DNA of 64,000 nt from Jeotgalibaca arthritidis (GTDB lineage Bacteria > Bacillota > Bacilli > Lactobacillales > Aerococcaceae), in the NCBI RefSeq assembly GCF_011100465.1, contig NZ_CP049740.1, forward strand, positions 1,542,001 through 1,606,000, given 5' to 3'. Of the stretch, positions 36,496 through 46,127 are shown piece after piece; position 1 is the first letter of the stretch, and every line of letters begins with the position of its first letter. Made by a program: the position numbers and the translations under genes. Under the pieces are notes generated by a model. It was not told the DNA's origin. It did no database searches and was given only the letters and a program-made list of their open reading frames with translations.

Positions 36496-36720
36496 TCAGT
36501 CTTGTTCCACTAATTGGCAAATGGAGATTGCAGTAAATATTTTGCTTCCAGAAGCAATCCCAAAACGAGTATGTGCTTTATTTTCGAGTTTTTCTGGCAA
36601 ATTAGCATAACCAAAGTTGCAAGTGAAACTGTCACTATTTTGGATGACTCTGACATTGCCAGAGAATTGTAATTTTTTTTGTTTTTCATTTAACTTTTTA
36701 ATAATAAATTGTTTGCGCAT
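36496..36720 (-). pseudogene. N-terminal fragment of a beta-lactamase-related serine hydrolase
   Basis: 74 residues. FSGNVRVIQNSDSFTCNFGY followed by ANLPEKLE and RFGIASGSKIFTAISICQLV matches the start of class-C-like serine hydrolases, including the SxxK motif (SGSK). The normal protein exceeds 300 residues, but a TGA follows directly after QLVEQD and the remainder is absent. ATG with a GAGGAATT site remains. The 325 bases upstream (36721-37045) hold a weak TATTAT -10 at 36964 and the ribosome site of the next gene; I see nothing else. Confidence 0.75.
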
Positions 36721-37045
36721 TTTAAAATTCCTCCTACTGTAAGTTACAGATAAAATGAATTGTAAATAACATTAGGTTATCCTTTTCATATTTGAAAACG
36801 AATCATCTTCATCTCCCCCTTGTACTGAAATGATAACATTCGTTACAAGACTGCGCAAAATATCTCTTTAGAAACAGTTGTATCAGTGTATATTTAATTC
36901 TATAAGTCATCGCTGAGTTTTTACGGGGATTTTCTGAATGAACTATTTTTTGGTAGAGTAGGATATTATGGTCTAAGTAAATCTAAAAATTAAGTCAAAA
37001 TATAAACAAGAACATAATAACAATAAAAAACGGAGGATGGAGATT

Positions 37046-37894
37046 GTGGATACACAAAATTATGAAAAGATATACATCGATGAAAATCAGGGGTTTTTCT
37101 TATTTAGTTTTCAAGCCAAGGATATTAATCGAATTATACCGATGCACTTTCACAAAGAGATAGAAGTACTGTATTGTATTTCCGGAAAAATGAAGATTTG
37201 GGTGGAAGGGAAGATCATCATTTTACAGCCAGGACAGTTTTTTGTCATTAACAGCTTGGTTCCTCATTCCACACAAAGTTATGAGCAGGGCGAATTTGTC
37301 GTATTCTACTTCCATTCGAAACTTTTTTTAGATAAGGAAGCTCGAATAAATGTATGGGAACAAAAAGAGAAGCAAGACATTTATCAGCAAGAAATCAAAT
37401 TAATCCAACAAATTTTTGCCTCTACACAAAAAGAAGATTCATATATCGTGTTTCATCAACGAAGTCTGTTGAATGAATTTATCTATATTCTGCTAAAGGA
37501 ATTCTCGACAAATGAAGTTCTTGATCAACGAACTAAAAATCGTAATAAAAAAATCAAAGATATCATTCATTTAATGCAAGAAAACTATGCAAGCCAACTC
37601 ACTTTAGAAGAATTAGCCCATCTATCGGGATATACAGCGACGTATCTTTCTCGAATGATAAAAGAAAGTACAGGACAAACATTCTCAGAGTATAAAAAAA
37701 GTCTCTGTTTGGAACATGCGATCAATATGATTGAAAATACTGAATTGACATTGGAAATCATTGCACAAAAATCAGGATTTGCTAATGAAAAATCTTTGCG
37801 CACCGCATTTAAAGAAGCCATGCTTATGACACCAAGAGAATATATAAAAAAGATAAAAAATGACCGAAATACCATAAAAAAGCAACTGTTTTAG
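37046..37894 (+). CDS. AraC-family regulator
   Basis: 282 residues from the GTG at 37046, which is 9 bases after CGGAGG; an ATG at 37037 touches the site. Residues about 25-110 form a cupin-like sensor (MHFHKEIEVLYCISGKM, LQPGQFFVINS), and the last 100 residues are the two-helix-turn-helix AraC domain (LTLEELAHLSGYTATYLSRM and IAQKSGFANEKSLRTAFKEA). It precedes and probably activates the GH3/PTS/GH32 genes that follow after 46 bases; the inducer should be their sugar. Confidence 0.9.
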   Translation: MDTQNYEKIYIDENQGFFLFSFQAKDINRIIPMHFHKEIEVLYCISGKMKIWVEGKIIILQPGQFFVINSLVPHSTQSYEQGEFVVFYFHSKLFLDKEARINVWEQKEKQDIYQQEIKLIQQIFASTQKEDSYIVFHQRSLLNEFIYILLKEFSTNEVLDQRTKNRNKKIKDIIHLMQENYASQLTLEELAHLSGYTATYLSRMIKESTGQTFSEYKKSLCLEHAINMIENTELTLEIIAQKSGFANEKSLRTAFKEAMLMTPREYIKKIKNDRNTIKKQLF

Positions 37895-37940
37895 AAAAAG
37901 AAAACACTTTATAGTGGTTATAGAAAGAAGGGGTGCGAAA

Positions 37941-40160
37941 ATGAACAAAGAAAAACTAGACCGATTATTCTCAACACTTTCTTTTGAAGAAAAAGTAGGT
38001 CAAATGATTCAGCTAACAGGAGATTTCTTTAATATTGACGAAAGAATAATGGAAACGGGACCATTAAAGAAACTAGGATTACACGATAATTTTGAACCGT
38101 TTAATGTAGGGTCAGTTCTGAATGTAACCGATTCTAAAAATGTGGTGGAGCTTCAAACTGAATACTTAAAACGAGCCAAACATCGTATTCCGTTATTATT
38201 CATGGCAGATGTTATTTATGGCTATAAAAGTATTTTCCCCATTCCGCTAGCACAAACATGTAGTTGGAACTTTGATTTAATTGAAAAAAGTGCACAAGTG
38301 ATAGCAAAGGAATGTTATGATGCGGGCATTCATGTTACTTTTTCTCCAATGGTGGATGTCGCAAGAGACGCACGTTGGGGACGAGTGATGGAGTCTCCTG
38401 GAGAAGATGTTTTATTGGCAAAGAAATATGCAGAGCATATGGTTCGCGGTATACAAGGAAACAGGGAAATGATTGGGGAAAATCATATTGCGGCTTGCGT
38501 GAAGCATTTTGCAGCATACGGTGCCCCGACAGCAGGAAGAGAATACAACAGTGTCGACTTATCTATGACATCTTTGAGAAATACTTACCTGCCTAGCTAT
38601 AAAACAGCAATGGATGCCGGTGTAAAGCTTGTTATGACAGCCTTTAATACCTTAAATGGGATTCCTTGTACCGGAAATGAATGGTTAAACAAAGAACTTT
38701 TAAGAGATGAATACGGTTTTGAAGGTGTTTTGATTTCAGATTATGCGGCGATAGAAGAATTGAAATACCATGGCTACACAGCAAATAATCAGGAGTCAGC
38801 TCAGAAAGCAATTCAGAGTACCGTAGATATTGATATGAAAACGGCTATTTATGCGAATGAGTTGAAGACGCTAACAGAAGAGAATCCTCTGCTTCTACAA
38901 TTGGTCGATGAAGCAGCTTACCGTGTGTTGACATTGAAAAATGATTTAGGATTATTTGAAGATCCTTATCGTGGTATGAAACGAGAAGCAGAAGCAGAAA
39001 CTTCTTCTTTCCCAAGAGAACATGTAGAAGCGATGGAGGAATTGGCAAGAGAGTCGATTGTCTTATTGAAAAATGACGATCAATTACCATTGAAGAAAAA
39101 GAAAATTGCTTTGATTGGTCCTTATAGCAAAGAGAAGTCGGTTCTTGGCTTCTGGGCAATCACCGGTGACGAAGAAGATGCCTATTCATTATATGATGGA
39201 CTGACAGAATTCTCAGACGAAGAAAATCTTGGTTGGGATATTGATGTAGCATTAGGTACCCCTTTGATTCAAGAAAAAGATTTTTATCAGTTTGGGAAAT
39301 ATGCGGATCGTTTTGTGGAAGAGACTCAAAGCCAAGAACAATTGTTGACAGAAGCTCTGGAAGTAGCAAATGCTTCGGACATAGTGTTATTAGCATTAGG
39401 TGAGTCTGCCTATCAAAGCGGTGAAGGCGGTTCTCGCGTAAACCCATCACTGCCTGAACATCAAATCGCTTTACTGAAGGAATTAAAGAAAACAGGGAAA
39501 CCGATTATTCTAATTGTTTTCTCTGGTCGGCCTTTAATTTTAGACAAGGTAGTTGATGAGGTAGAAGCGATTATATACGCTTGGTTCCCTGGGACGATGT
39601 CTGGAAAAGTCTTGGCGGAAATCCTATCGGGAAAAGTGAATCCCTCAGCTCGTCTATCGATGACTTTCCCAAGAGCGGTCGGTCAAATTCCGATTTACTA
39701 TAGTGAGCTTAGTACGGGACGGCCTCATGAGCGCATTGAGCCCTACCATCGCTTTGCATCTCGTTATTTGGATGAAAGCAACAGTCCACTATTTCCATTT
39801 GGTTTTGGCCTATCTTATAGTCAAGTGGCGTATACGGAAATGAAGGCTAAGGAAGAAGATGATAAACAGTATGTAACGATTCAAGTCACGAATACGGGTG
39901 TCTACCCAACTAAAGAAGTTGTCCAATTATACGTACAAGATAATGCAGCTTCGGTTGTACGGCCAGTGAAAGAATTGAGAGCCTTTGAAAAAATATCTTT
40001 AAATCCTGGGGAGACGAGTGAGGTTGCTTTTGAATTAACAGATGACTTATTTTCTTTTATTGATAACGAAGGCAATGAAATCGTAGAAGAAGGAGAATTC
40101 ACCTTATTTATTGGACAACATGCGCTCGATGATCATTTCCAATTAACCGTGCAGCGGTAA
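37941..40160 (+). CDS. GH3-family beta-glucosidase-like hydrolase (cytoplasmic)
   Basis: 739 residues, start ATG at 37941 behind AAGGGGTGCG. No signal peptide. GH3 N-domain with DVIYGYKSIFPIPLAQTCSW, SPMVDVARDARWGRVMESPG, KHFAAYGAPTAGREYN and the nucleophile Asp in GFEGVLISDYAAIEEL (about 260-275); GH3 C-domain with IALIGPYSKEKSVLG; and a fibronectin-III-like C-terminal domain (about 640-739). It would cleave a beta-glycoside in the cytoplasm. Cotranscription with a sucrose-type PTS and GH32 is an odd combination. Confidence 0.9.
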   Translation: MNKEKLDRLFSTLSFEEKVGQMIQLTGDFFNIDERIMETGPLKKLGLHDNFEPFNVGSVLNVTDSKNVVELQTEYLKRAKHRIPLLFMADVIYGYKSIFPIPLAQTCSWNFDLIEKSAQVIAKECYDAGIHVTFSPMVDVARDARWGRVMESPGEDVLLAKKYAEHMVRGIQGNREMIGENHIAACVKHFAAYGAPTAGREYNSVDLSMTSLRNTYLPSYKTAMDAGVKLVMTAFNTLNGIPCTGNEWLNKELLRDEYGFEGVLISDYAAIEELKYHGYTANNQESAQKAIQSTVDIDMKTAIYANELKTLTEENPLLLQLVDEAAYRVLTLKNDLGLFEDPYRGMKREAEAETSSFPREHVEAMEELARESIVLLKNDDQLPLKKKKIALIGPYSKEKSVLGFWAITGDEEDAYSLYDGLTEFSDEENLGWDIDVALGTPLIQEKDFYQFGKYADRFVEETQSQEQLLTEALEVANASDIVLLALGESAYQSGEGGSRVNPSLPEHQIALLKELKKTGKPIILIVFSGRPLILDKVVDEVEAIIYAWFPGTMSGKVLAEILSGKVNPSARLSMTFPRAVGQIPIYYSELSTGRPHERIEPYHRFASRYLDESNSPLFPFGFGLSYSQVAYTEMKAKEEDDKQYVTIQVTNTGVYPTKEVVQLYVQDNAASVVRPVKELRAFEKISLNPGETSEVAFELTDDLFSFIDNEGNEIVEEGEFTLFIGQHALDDHFQLTVQR

Positions 40161-40250
40161 AGGGTGTAACAATCAGTAAAACGATTGAAGAAGTTTTGTG
40201 ATATGAAATAGTTCTTAAAAAGAAGCTAAAAAAAGATAAGGAGACAGAAC

Positions 40251-41654
40251 ATGGCTGAAAAAGAATATTTAAATATAGCAAGAGATGTTATTGACGCAGT
40301 AGGTGGGCAAGACAATATTAGTTCAATGGCACACTGCGCAACTCGTTTACGCTTAGTGGTGAAAGACCGTGACAAAATTCAAGACGAAAAAGTGGAGAAT
40401 ATAGACAAGGCGAAGGGCTTTTTCTTCACCTCAGGACAATACCAAATTATTTTTGGAACAGGAATTGTTAACCGTGTATATGAAGCGATGGAAGAAGTCG
40501 GTGTTTCTGCAACCACAAAAGAAGGCTTAAAAGAACAAGCTGCTGATAAAGAAGGCAGTTCTTTGAAACGATTGATACGTGTCTTTGGTGATGTGTTTGT
40601 ACCTATCATTCCTGCTTTAGTTGCGACTGGTTTGTTCATGGGATTACGGGGATTATTAACACAGCCACAAATGTTAGGTTTATTTGGGATGACGCCAGAT
40701 AGCATTTCGTCTAATTTCATTATGGTGACTCAGATTCTAACAGATACAGCCTTTGCTTTCTTACCAGTTTTGGTTTGTTGGTCTGCATTCCGAGTCTTTG
40801 GCGGAAGCCCGCTATTAGGGATTTTACTCGGATTAATGCTTGTTAGTCCTTCACTTCCAACCTCTTGGGATGTCGCTCAAGGAACAGGAGATCCATTGTT
40901 ATTTTTCGGATTTATTAAAGTTGCTGGCTATCAAGGGTCAGTCTTACCAGCATTTATTATGGGATTCTTAGGTGCCAATATTGAAAAAAAAGTTCGGAAA
41001 GTTGTCCCTCCAGCATTAGATTTAATTTTAACACCATTTATTAGCTTATTAGCGATGTTGTTATTAGCATTATTCCTCGTTGGCCCAGTGTTCCACGAAG
41101 CTGAAATGTTATTGCTACACGCTGTAGAATGGATTTTGAACTTACCATTTGGTTTAGGTGGATTGATTTACGGAGGTCTGAACCAGATTATCGTTGTCAC
41201 CGGCTTGCACCATGCGTTAAATTTAATTGAGATTCAATTATTAGCAGAAACAGGCTGGAATCCAGTAAATATGATAAGCACTGCCTCAATTGTGGCGCAA
41301 GCAGGTGCAGCCTTTGCAGTAGGGCTAAAAAGTAAAAAAACAAAAGTCAAGGCAGTTGCGTTTCCTTCAACTTTCTCAGCCTTATTAGGAATCACTGAAC
41401 CAGCCATGTTTGGTGTGAACTTGCGTTATGGTAAACCATTTATCATGGGGTTACTCGGTGGAGCAGTTGGTGGATTCTTAGCAAGTATTTTTAACATGCA
41501 AGCAACTGGGATGTCTATTACAGCAATTCCGGGACTTTTACTGTATTTAAATAATCAATTCTTTATGTATATTTTGATCAGTGTCATTAGTTTTTTTGTC
41601 GCTTTCGGGTTGACATGGATGTTTGGATACAATGATGGCATGTTAGAAAAATAA
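40251..41654 (+). CDS. scrA: PTS EIIBC component, sucrose family
   Basis: 467 residues. EIIB domain (1-90) carries the phosphorylated Cys in SMAHCATRLRLVV (about 27). EIIC (about 105-460) has about ten membrane segments, with VTGLHHALNLIEIQLLAETG and GITEPAMFGVNLRYGKPFIM as family motifs. No EIIA domain is attached, so EIIA must be borrowed, as in B. subtilis SacP. It would import and phosphorylate sucrose or a related disaccharide. GGAG ribosome site; a GH32 gene follows after 15 bases. Confidence 0.92.
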   Translation: MAEKEYLNIARDVIDAVGGQDNISSMAHCATRLRLVVKDRDKIQDEKVENIDKAKGFFFTSGQYQIIFGTGIVNRVYEAMEEVGVSATTKEGLKEQAADKEGSSLKRLIRVFGDVFVPIIPALVATGLFMGLRGLLTQPQMLGLFGMTPDSISSNFIMVTQILTDTAFAFLPVLVCWSAFRVFGGSPLLGILLGLMLVSPSLPTSWDVAQGTGDPLLFFGFIKVAGYQGSVLPAFIMGFLGANIEKKVRKVVPPALDLILTPFISLLAMLLLALFLVGPVFHEAEMLLLHAVEWILNLPFGLGGLIYGGLNQIIVVTGLHHALNLIEIQLLAETGWNPVNMISTASIVAQAGAAFAVGLKSKKTKVKAVAFPSTFSALLGITEPAMFGVNLRYGKPFIMGLLGGAVGGFLASIFNMQATGMSITAIPGLLLYLNNQFFMYILISVISFFVAFGLTWMFGYNDGMLEK

Positions 41655-41669
41655 GTTAGGAGTCAGACA

Positions 41670-43148
41670 ATGTTGCCACAGAAAGAATGGACGATGGAAG
41701 AAAAATACCTACCGTATGATCAATGGTCTGAAGAATATGTGAATCAATTGAGAGCGTCCGTGCAAGCTTCGAAATGGCGACAAACGTTTCACGTGCAGCC
41801 TGAAACAGGCTTGTTGAACGACCCAAATGGATTTTCATATCATGATGGGAAATGGCATTTATTTTATCAAGCTTTCCCATATGGACCCGTTCATGGGTTA
41901 AAGTCGTGGTATAAAGCAGAATCTAAAGATTTAATCCATTGGGAAAGCCAGGGTTCAGCAATTTTACCAGATACAGTTTATGACAGCCACGGTGCCTATT
42001 CCGGTTCAGCTCTTCCAGTTGGAGATGATTTGCGCATTTTCTATACGGGAAACGTACGCGATGAAGAATGGAACCGCTCATCTTATCAGTTAGGTGCTGT
42101 CATGAAAAAAGATAAGATTTTAAAACTTGAAAAGCCATTGATTGATCACATACCAGAAGGATATACAGGACATTTTCGTGATCCGCAGGTATTTGAACAT
42201 GAAAATAGCTATTATCTCGTGATTGGCGCTCAAACAAATCAAGAACAAGGAAAAATTCTAGTCTATCACAGTGCTGATTTGAAGTGCTGGTCGCTTTTAG
42301 GACCCTTGTCATTTATCAACGAATCAATGGGATACATGATTGAATGTCCACATTTGGTTGGATTGTCAAAGACACCCATTTTAATATTCTGTCCTCAAGG
42401 ATTGGATAAGACCATCCTAGACTATGATAATTTGAATCCAAATGCCTATATAATAGGAGATTTCGTTGATTTTCAGTCGCTGACTTTTGAAGGAACAACA
42501 GAACTTCGAAATTTAGATGATGGTTTCGATGTATATGCTTCGCAAGCAATTGATGCACCAGACGGAAGAACGCTTTGCGTCAGCTGGTTAGGACTTCCAG
42601 AAAATGAGTATCCTGTTTACCAAGATGGTTGGACAAATTGTTTAAGTTTAGTGAAGGAATTGAAAGTAAAAGGAAACCAATTATATCAATATCCTGTAGA
42701 AGAAATGAACAAAACTAAACGATTGCTTGAAGAAAAAACAGAGAAAATAAATGGTATGGTAACTTTACACCATCCAGATGAAAATGCTTATGAGTTAGAA
42801 ATTATACTTCCTGAAAATCAACAAGGGACCCTCTATCTTTTGGCAAATAAAGAGCAGACTCGCTACTTAAAAGTTGATTTTGACTCAAAACAAGGTCTTG
42901 TTGAAGTAGACCGCACGAATGTAGGGATTGAAAAAATTAACGAAACAAAATCAACACGTCAAAGTAAACTCCTTCCAAACAAAGAGCTGAAGATGAATAT
43001 CTTCGTTGATACCTCATCCGTAGAAATCTTTTTTAATGATGGCATGAAAGTATTATCGAGTCTTGCTTTCCCAGAAAAAGAAGATACATTTATCTTTTTG
43101 GAAATGAAAGAAAGTCATGTGAGTACGCGCTTTTTTAAAATTGAATAG
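41670..43148 (+). CDS. scrB: Sucrose-6-phosphate hydrolase (GH32)
   Basis: 492 residues. GH32 catalytic motifs: nucleophile Asp in LLNDPNGFSYHDGKWHLFYQ (about 47-66), FRDPQVF, and the acid/base Glu in MIECPHLVG (about 225). The C-terminal 130 residues are the GH32 beta-sandwich (SVEIFFNDGMKVL). Lack of a signal peptide and the neighbouring PTS point to intracellular cleavage of sucrose-6-phosphate into glucose-6-phosphate and fructose. TAGGAG precedes the ATG. Last gene of the operon; no fructokinase is present. Confidence 0.93.
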   Translation: MLPQKEWTMEEKYLPYDQWSEEYVNQLRASVQASKWRQTFHVQPETGLLNDPNGFSYHDGKWHLFYQAFPYGPVHGLKSWYKAESKDLIHWESQGSAILPDTVYDSHGAYSGSALPVGDDLRIFYTGNVRDEEWNRSSYQLGAVMKKDKILKLEKPLIDHIPEGYTGHFRDPQVFEHENSYYLVIGAQTNQEQGKILVYHSADLKCWSLLGPLSFINESMGYMIECPHLVGLSKTPILIFCPQGLDKTILDYDNLNPNAYIIGDFVDFQSLTFEGTTELRNLDDGFDVYASQAIDAPDGRTLCVSWLGLPENEYPVYQDGWTNCLSLVKELKVKGNQLYQYPVEEMNKTKRLLEEKTEKINGMVTLHHPDENAYELEIILPENQQGTLYLLANKEQTRYLKVDFDSKQGLVEVDRTNVGIEKINETKSTRQSKLLPNKELKMNIFVDTSSVEIFFNDGMKVLSSLAFPEKEDTFIFLEMKESHVSTRFFKIE

Positions 43149-43164
43149 AAGATTACAAATAGAG

Positions 43165-43202
43165 ACAAGCTCCAAAATTCGGAGCTTGTTTCTATTTTTT
43201 TC
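43165..43202 (+). terminator. Terminator of the sucrose/GH3 operon
   Basis: ACAAGCTCC pairs with GGAGCTTGT around AAAATTC, followed by a T-rich tail. Confidence 0.9.
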
Positions 43203-43317
43203 TTCGAACGTAGCATTACTGCTCGTCGTCATTCATTTCTTTAGGAAATGTGTATGATACAGCTCATAAAAAAGTTCTGTACTATACAAACCTCCCCAAA
43301 TCCCTATAAACCACCCC

Positions 43318-43358
43318 AAAAAAATGCAAAACAAGCAGCCTCACATGGAGGGCTGCTT
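43318..43358 (-). terminator. Minus-strand terminator left by a lost gene
   Basis: ACAAGCAGCC (43329-43338) pairs with GGCTGCTTGT (43349-43358); on the minus strand a T-rich tail follows. Just before it on that strand is an in-frame tail APVLIEEE and a stop (about 43379-43405), the apparent C-terminus of a gene whose body has been removed up to repeat copy D. Confidence 0.5.
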
Positions 43359-43411
43359 GTTCTAAACTCTCTACTAATTTATTCTTCTTCAATTAAAACG
43401 GGAGCTTTTTT

Positions 43412-43569
43412 GTAGACTAGGGGATTATAAGTTCAGCCATCAATGTCTAGCTCCCAAGTCCTGACCTAGTGAAAAAAAGATAAATTTGCCCCATTGCGCG
43501 CTTCGCTGCTCATTCAGGGTCAAATTTCCTATTTTTTCATAGGCCAAGGCGGACTTGTCCGCTTTTCTT
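43412..43569 (+). repeat. Dispersed intergenic element, internally shortened copy D
   Basis: 158 bp with both ends of the element intact but about 50 bp missing from the centre (joined at CTGCTC/ATTCAGGG). Otherwise close to copies A and C. It lies after a T-run, with the lost minus-strand gene on its left. The 200 bases to its right contain no gene that I can recognise. Confidence 0.87.
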
Positions 43570-43796
43570 ATGACTGTCATTTCTTATCCACTGTTGTGCA
43601 GTTTTTGACATCGTTAAAATGTGTCTAAGATTTGAATAAAAACCAATAAATTATACGAAGGCGCATGTTCTATTCACAATCCTTTTTGTAATGAAGTTGT
43701 TTTAATATGCTTTGTTTATGATTAGGAAAAGATTGTGATTTTTTATAATAATCAACTATTTAAAGGGATAAAATGGAATGAGAAGAAATTTTAGTT

Positions 43797-43974
43797 TAGT
43801 CAAGATTCAGTTGTATCTACAACCACTTATTCATGTGAAGACGGAGTGGCCGTTGGTATAAATCACGTAATGATTTATACCAAACAAGCGGGTGATTTAA
43901 TTGCAAATGAAACAATAATGGGGTCTTACCAGGTTAATGATCGCCCGAAACTATACTACAAATATAAAAAATAA
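43797..43974 (+). pseudogene. Possible C-terminal gene remnant, unidentified
   Basis: An open frame after an in-frame TAG reads FSQDSVVSTTTYSCEDGVAV then GINHVMIYTKQAGDLIANET and ends LYYKYKK before TAA. There is no start codon or ribosome site, so if it is coding it is the tail of a lost gene. I do not recognise the family. Confidence 0.3.
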
Positions 43975-44025
43975 TAGTGAGAAATGCTCATTTCTGCGGA
44001 TTTATTAATAAAGGGGGCTTTTATA

Positions 44026-44892
44026 ATGGGAAAACCAGAATTACTGACTTATTTAGAAGCATTGTCAAACCGACAAAATTGCGCTACTGATCTGCAAAAT
44101 GAGCGAAGAGCCGTACAAAAAGGATACGAGGCGGAATTTGAAACTTATCTCGATTTAATGGCTCAAAACTTTCCAGCTATTATTCTGCATGATGTTTTAT
44201 TGAGGAAAAGCGGCACCGTTCAAATTGACCTCATTGTGATCACGAGTCACCATATCCGGCTGTTAGAAATTAAAAATGTTGAAGGAACCTTTCACCACCG
44301 AAATGACAATTTCTATAAAGGCACTTACAAAATGGAACGCAATTTTCTGCTGCGCTCAAAAAACGCCTTCGATGTGATGGACAGCATATTGCGCGACCAC
44401 CGCATCAATCTAGCATTGGAACGGAAAGTTATTTTTATGAATTGGAACGCCACACTTTACGGACACGATCCCCAATTCCCTATACTGATGCGCCCACAAT
44501 GGCAAGGCTATTTAGAAGAAATGGAAAAAAGTGCGGGTGCGCTGACCGACTATCATACTGCCATCGCAAAAATTATTTTAGACAGCCGACCTCAAACCAA
44601 TCCCTATCAATCCAAATATGACTTCACCTATGAAGAACTTGAAAAGGGGATTTGGTGCTCCGATTGTATGGGCAATAAAATGACAGATAAGCACCGCTAT
44701 CTGGTATGCCCAAAATGTAGAAAGGTTGAAGCCAAGTTGGCTGGCGCACGTCGCATGTTGGCAGATTATGTCCTGCTTTTTCCAGAAAGACGACTAACTG
44801 CAGGAGTCTTGCAGGATTGGTGCGGCGGGATGGTGGGTGAAACAGCAGCTCGCAAGCTAGTTAAGCAATTTAAAGCACAAAACCGCTTTTGA
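44026..44892 (+). CDS. NERD (nuclease-related) domain protein with zinc-ribbon
   Basis: 288 residues from the ATG at 44026, which has AAAGGGGG 9 bases upstream. Residues about 22-140 are a NERD domain with the PD-(D/E)xK-type residues in VQIDLIVITSHHIRLLEIKN. After about 200 a four-Cys zinc ribbon is visible (CSDCMGN ... CPKCRKVE), then a helical C-terminus. NERD proteins are believed to process or bind nucleic acids; the biological role is open. The stop lies inside the first unit of hairpin array 5. Confidence 0.88.
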   Translation: MGKPELLTYLEALSNRQNCATDLQNERRAVQKGYEAEFETYLDLMAQNFPAIILHDVLLRKSGTVQIDLIVITSHHIRLLEIKNVEGTFHHRNDNFYKGTYKMERNFLLRSKNAFDVMDSILRDHRINLALERKVIFMNWNATLYGHDPQFPILMRPQWQGYLEEMEKSAGALTDYHTAIAKIILDSRPQTNPYQSKYDFTYEELEKGIWCSDCMGNKMTDKHRYLVCPKCRKVEAKLAGARRMLADYVLLFPERRLTAGVLQDWCGGMVGETAARKLVKQFKAQNRF

Positions 44893-45019
44893 AAGCTGTT
44901 TTTCATTTGCAAAGGAGGAAATAGGCAGATAAACCTCCTTTGCAAATCGTTTTCCATTTTCAAAAACCGAAAAGGCGGCTATTTCCTCCTTTGAAAGCTA
45001 TTTATCGTTTTCAAAGACC
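44883..45019. repeat. Tandem hairpin array 5 (51-bp period, reversed orientation, 3 units)
   Basis: Units start at 44883, 44934 and 44985, exactly 51 bp apart, with CCTCCTTTGAAAGC-like starts and TTTTCAAA-like closing arms. Loops are T-rich on the plus strand (GCTGTTTTTCATT), the reverse of the other arrays, so this array faces the other way. The first unit overlaps the stop of the NERD gene by about 10 bp, giving that protein its last residues (AQNRF). Confidence 0.82.
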
Positions 45020-45065
45020 ACTTTTACCGATATACACCTAATAAAATTGAAGAAGAGGTGCGGAT

Positions 45066-46049
45066 ATGGCTAAAATAATCTTCAAAATTGCAGCGGCAAC
45101 ACTGGGAGCTACTATCGTAGCCTTCAAACGGTCGCCGAAACCAGCAGCGCGGCTGATTCATCGGCTATTTGACAAACCATTAACCATTACAGACCAGCTA
45201 GCCTACGAACAGGCACAACAAAAAGTTACCGTTATACAAAATACACCTTACCAAACTACATACGAGCGCAATGTCTTCGACCTCTATTATCCGACTGACA
45301 CCACCAATCCGGTAGCTGTTTTATTTTGGGTTCATGGCGGCGGTTACGTCGGCGGCGACAAGACCGATGTCACCGAATTTGCCACTCGGATTGCGGCCGA
45401 CACCAATATAGCCGTTGTCGCTATGAATTATAGTTTTGCGCCCAAGTCCATTTATCCCGGCCAGCTCCACCAGCTCGACGATGTCGTCCATTTTTTTATG
45501 AAAAACAAAGCAGATTACCCCATGCTAAATATGGCTAATTTATACTTTGGAGGAGACTCTGCCGGCGCACAAATTGCCTTTCAATATGTCACTGTGCAAA
45601 CGAACCCTGACTATCACATTGGTTTTAGCCAAACCGTACTGCCAAAAACCATTAAAGGCGCCATATCCTATTGCGGGCCGCTTGACTTAAAGCAAATGGT
45701 AGACGATCAATCGGATAGCTTCTTCTTAAAGTTTTTTGTCAAAACAGTGGCGTGGTCATTGATTGGAAAGAAAGACTGGCAAAGCTCACCGCAATTGTCG
45801 GAGGCATCCTTGGTTCATCACGTTACTGCTGATTTTCCAACCGCATTCATTTCAGATGGCAATGCGTTTTCTTTTCCTAAACAAGGGATGGCCATGGTAG
45901 AAAAGTTAGAAGAATTAGGTGTGGAAGTCGATCGTTTGTTTTTCCAAGAGTCAGAAAAGGAAATTCCCCACGAATATCAGTTTGACTATGCGACAGATGA
46001 AGCGAAGCGATGCTATGAGCAGACGGTGGCGTTTCTTAACCGTAACTAG
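45066..46049 (+). CDS. Alpha/beta-hydrolase, HSL-type esterase/lipase
   Basis: 327 residues. Oxyanion motif HGGGYVGGDKTD (about 91-102), nucleophile elbow GGDSAGAQIA (about 164-173), acid Asp in FISDGNAFSF and catalytic His in IPHEYQFDY. A short N-terminal hydrophobic stretch (about 7-20) may anchor it to the membrane. It hydrolyses carboxyl esters; substrate unknown. GAGGTGCGG precedes the ATG. Stands alone between array 5 and map. Confidence 0.88.
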   Translation: MAKIIFKIAAATLGATIVAFKRSPKPAARLIHRLFDKPLTITDQLAYEQAQQKVTVIQNTPYQTTYERNVFDLYYPTDTTNPVAVLFWVHGGGYVGGDKTDVTEFATRIAADTNIAVVAMNYSFAPKSIYPGQLHQLDDVVHFFMKNKADYPMLNMANLYFGGDSAGAQIAFQYVTVQTNPDYHIGFSQTVLPKTIKGAISYCGPLDLKQMVDDQSDSFFLKFFVKTVAWSLIGKKDWQSSPQLSEASLVHHVTADFPTAFISDGNAFSFPKQGMAMVEKLEELGVEVDRLFFQESEKEIPHEYQFDYATDEAKRCYEQTVAFLNRN

Positions 46050-46083
46050 AAGCATTTCCTCCCCATAGTCCCGATTTGCGTGG

Positions 46084-46089
46084 TATAAT
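46084..46089 (+). promoter_or_regulatory. Promoter -10 for map
   Basis: TATAAT in TGGTATAATAAGC, an extended -10 (TGG spaced one base early), 38 bases before the ATG. Confidence 0.6.
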
Positions 46090-46127
46090 AAGCAAGTGAA
46101 TACAGAATATTGGAGGAACAAAACCAT

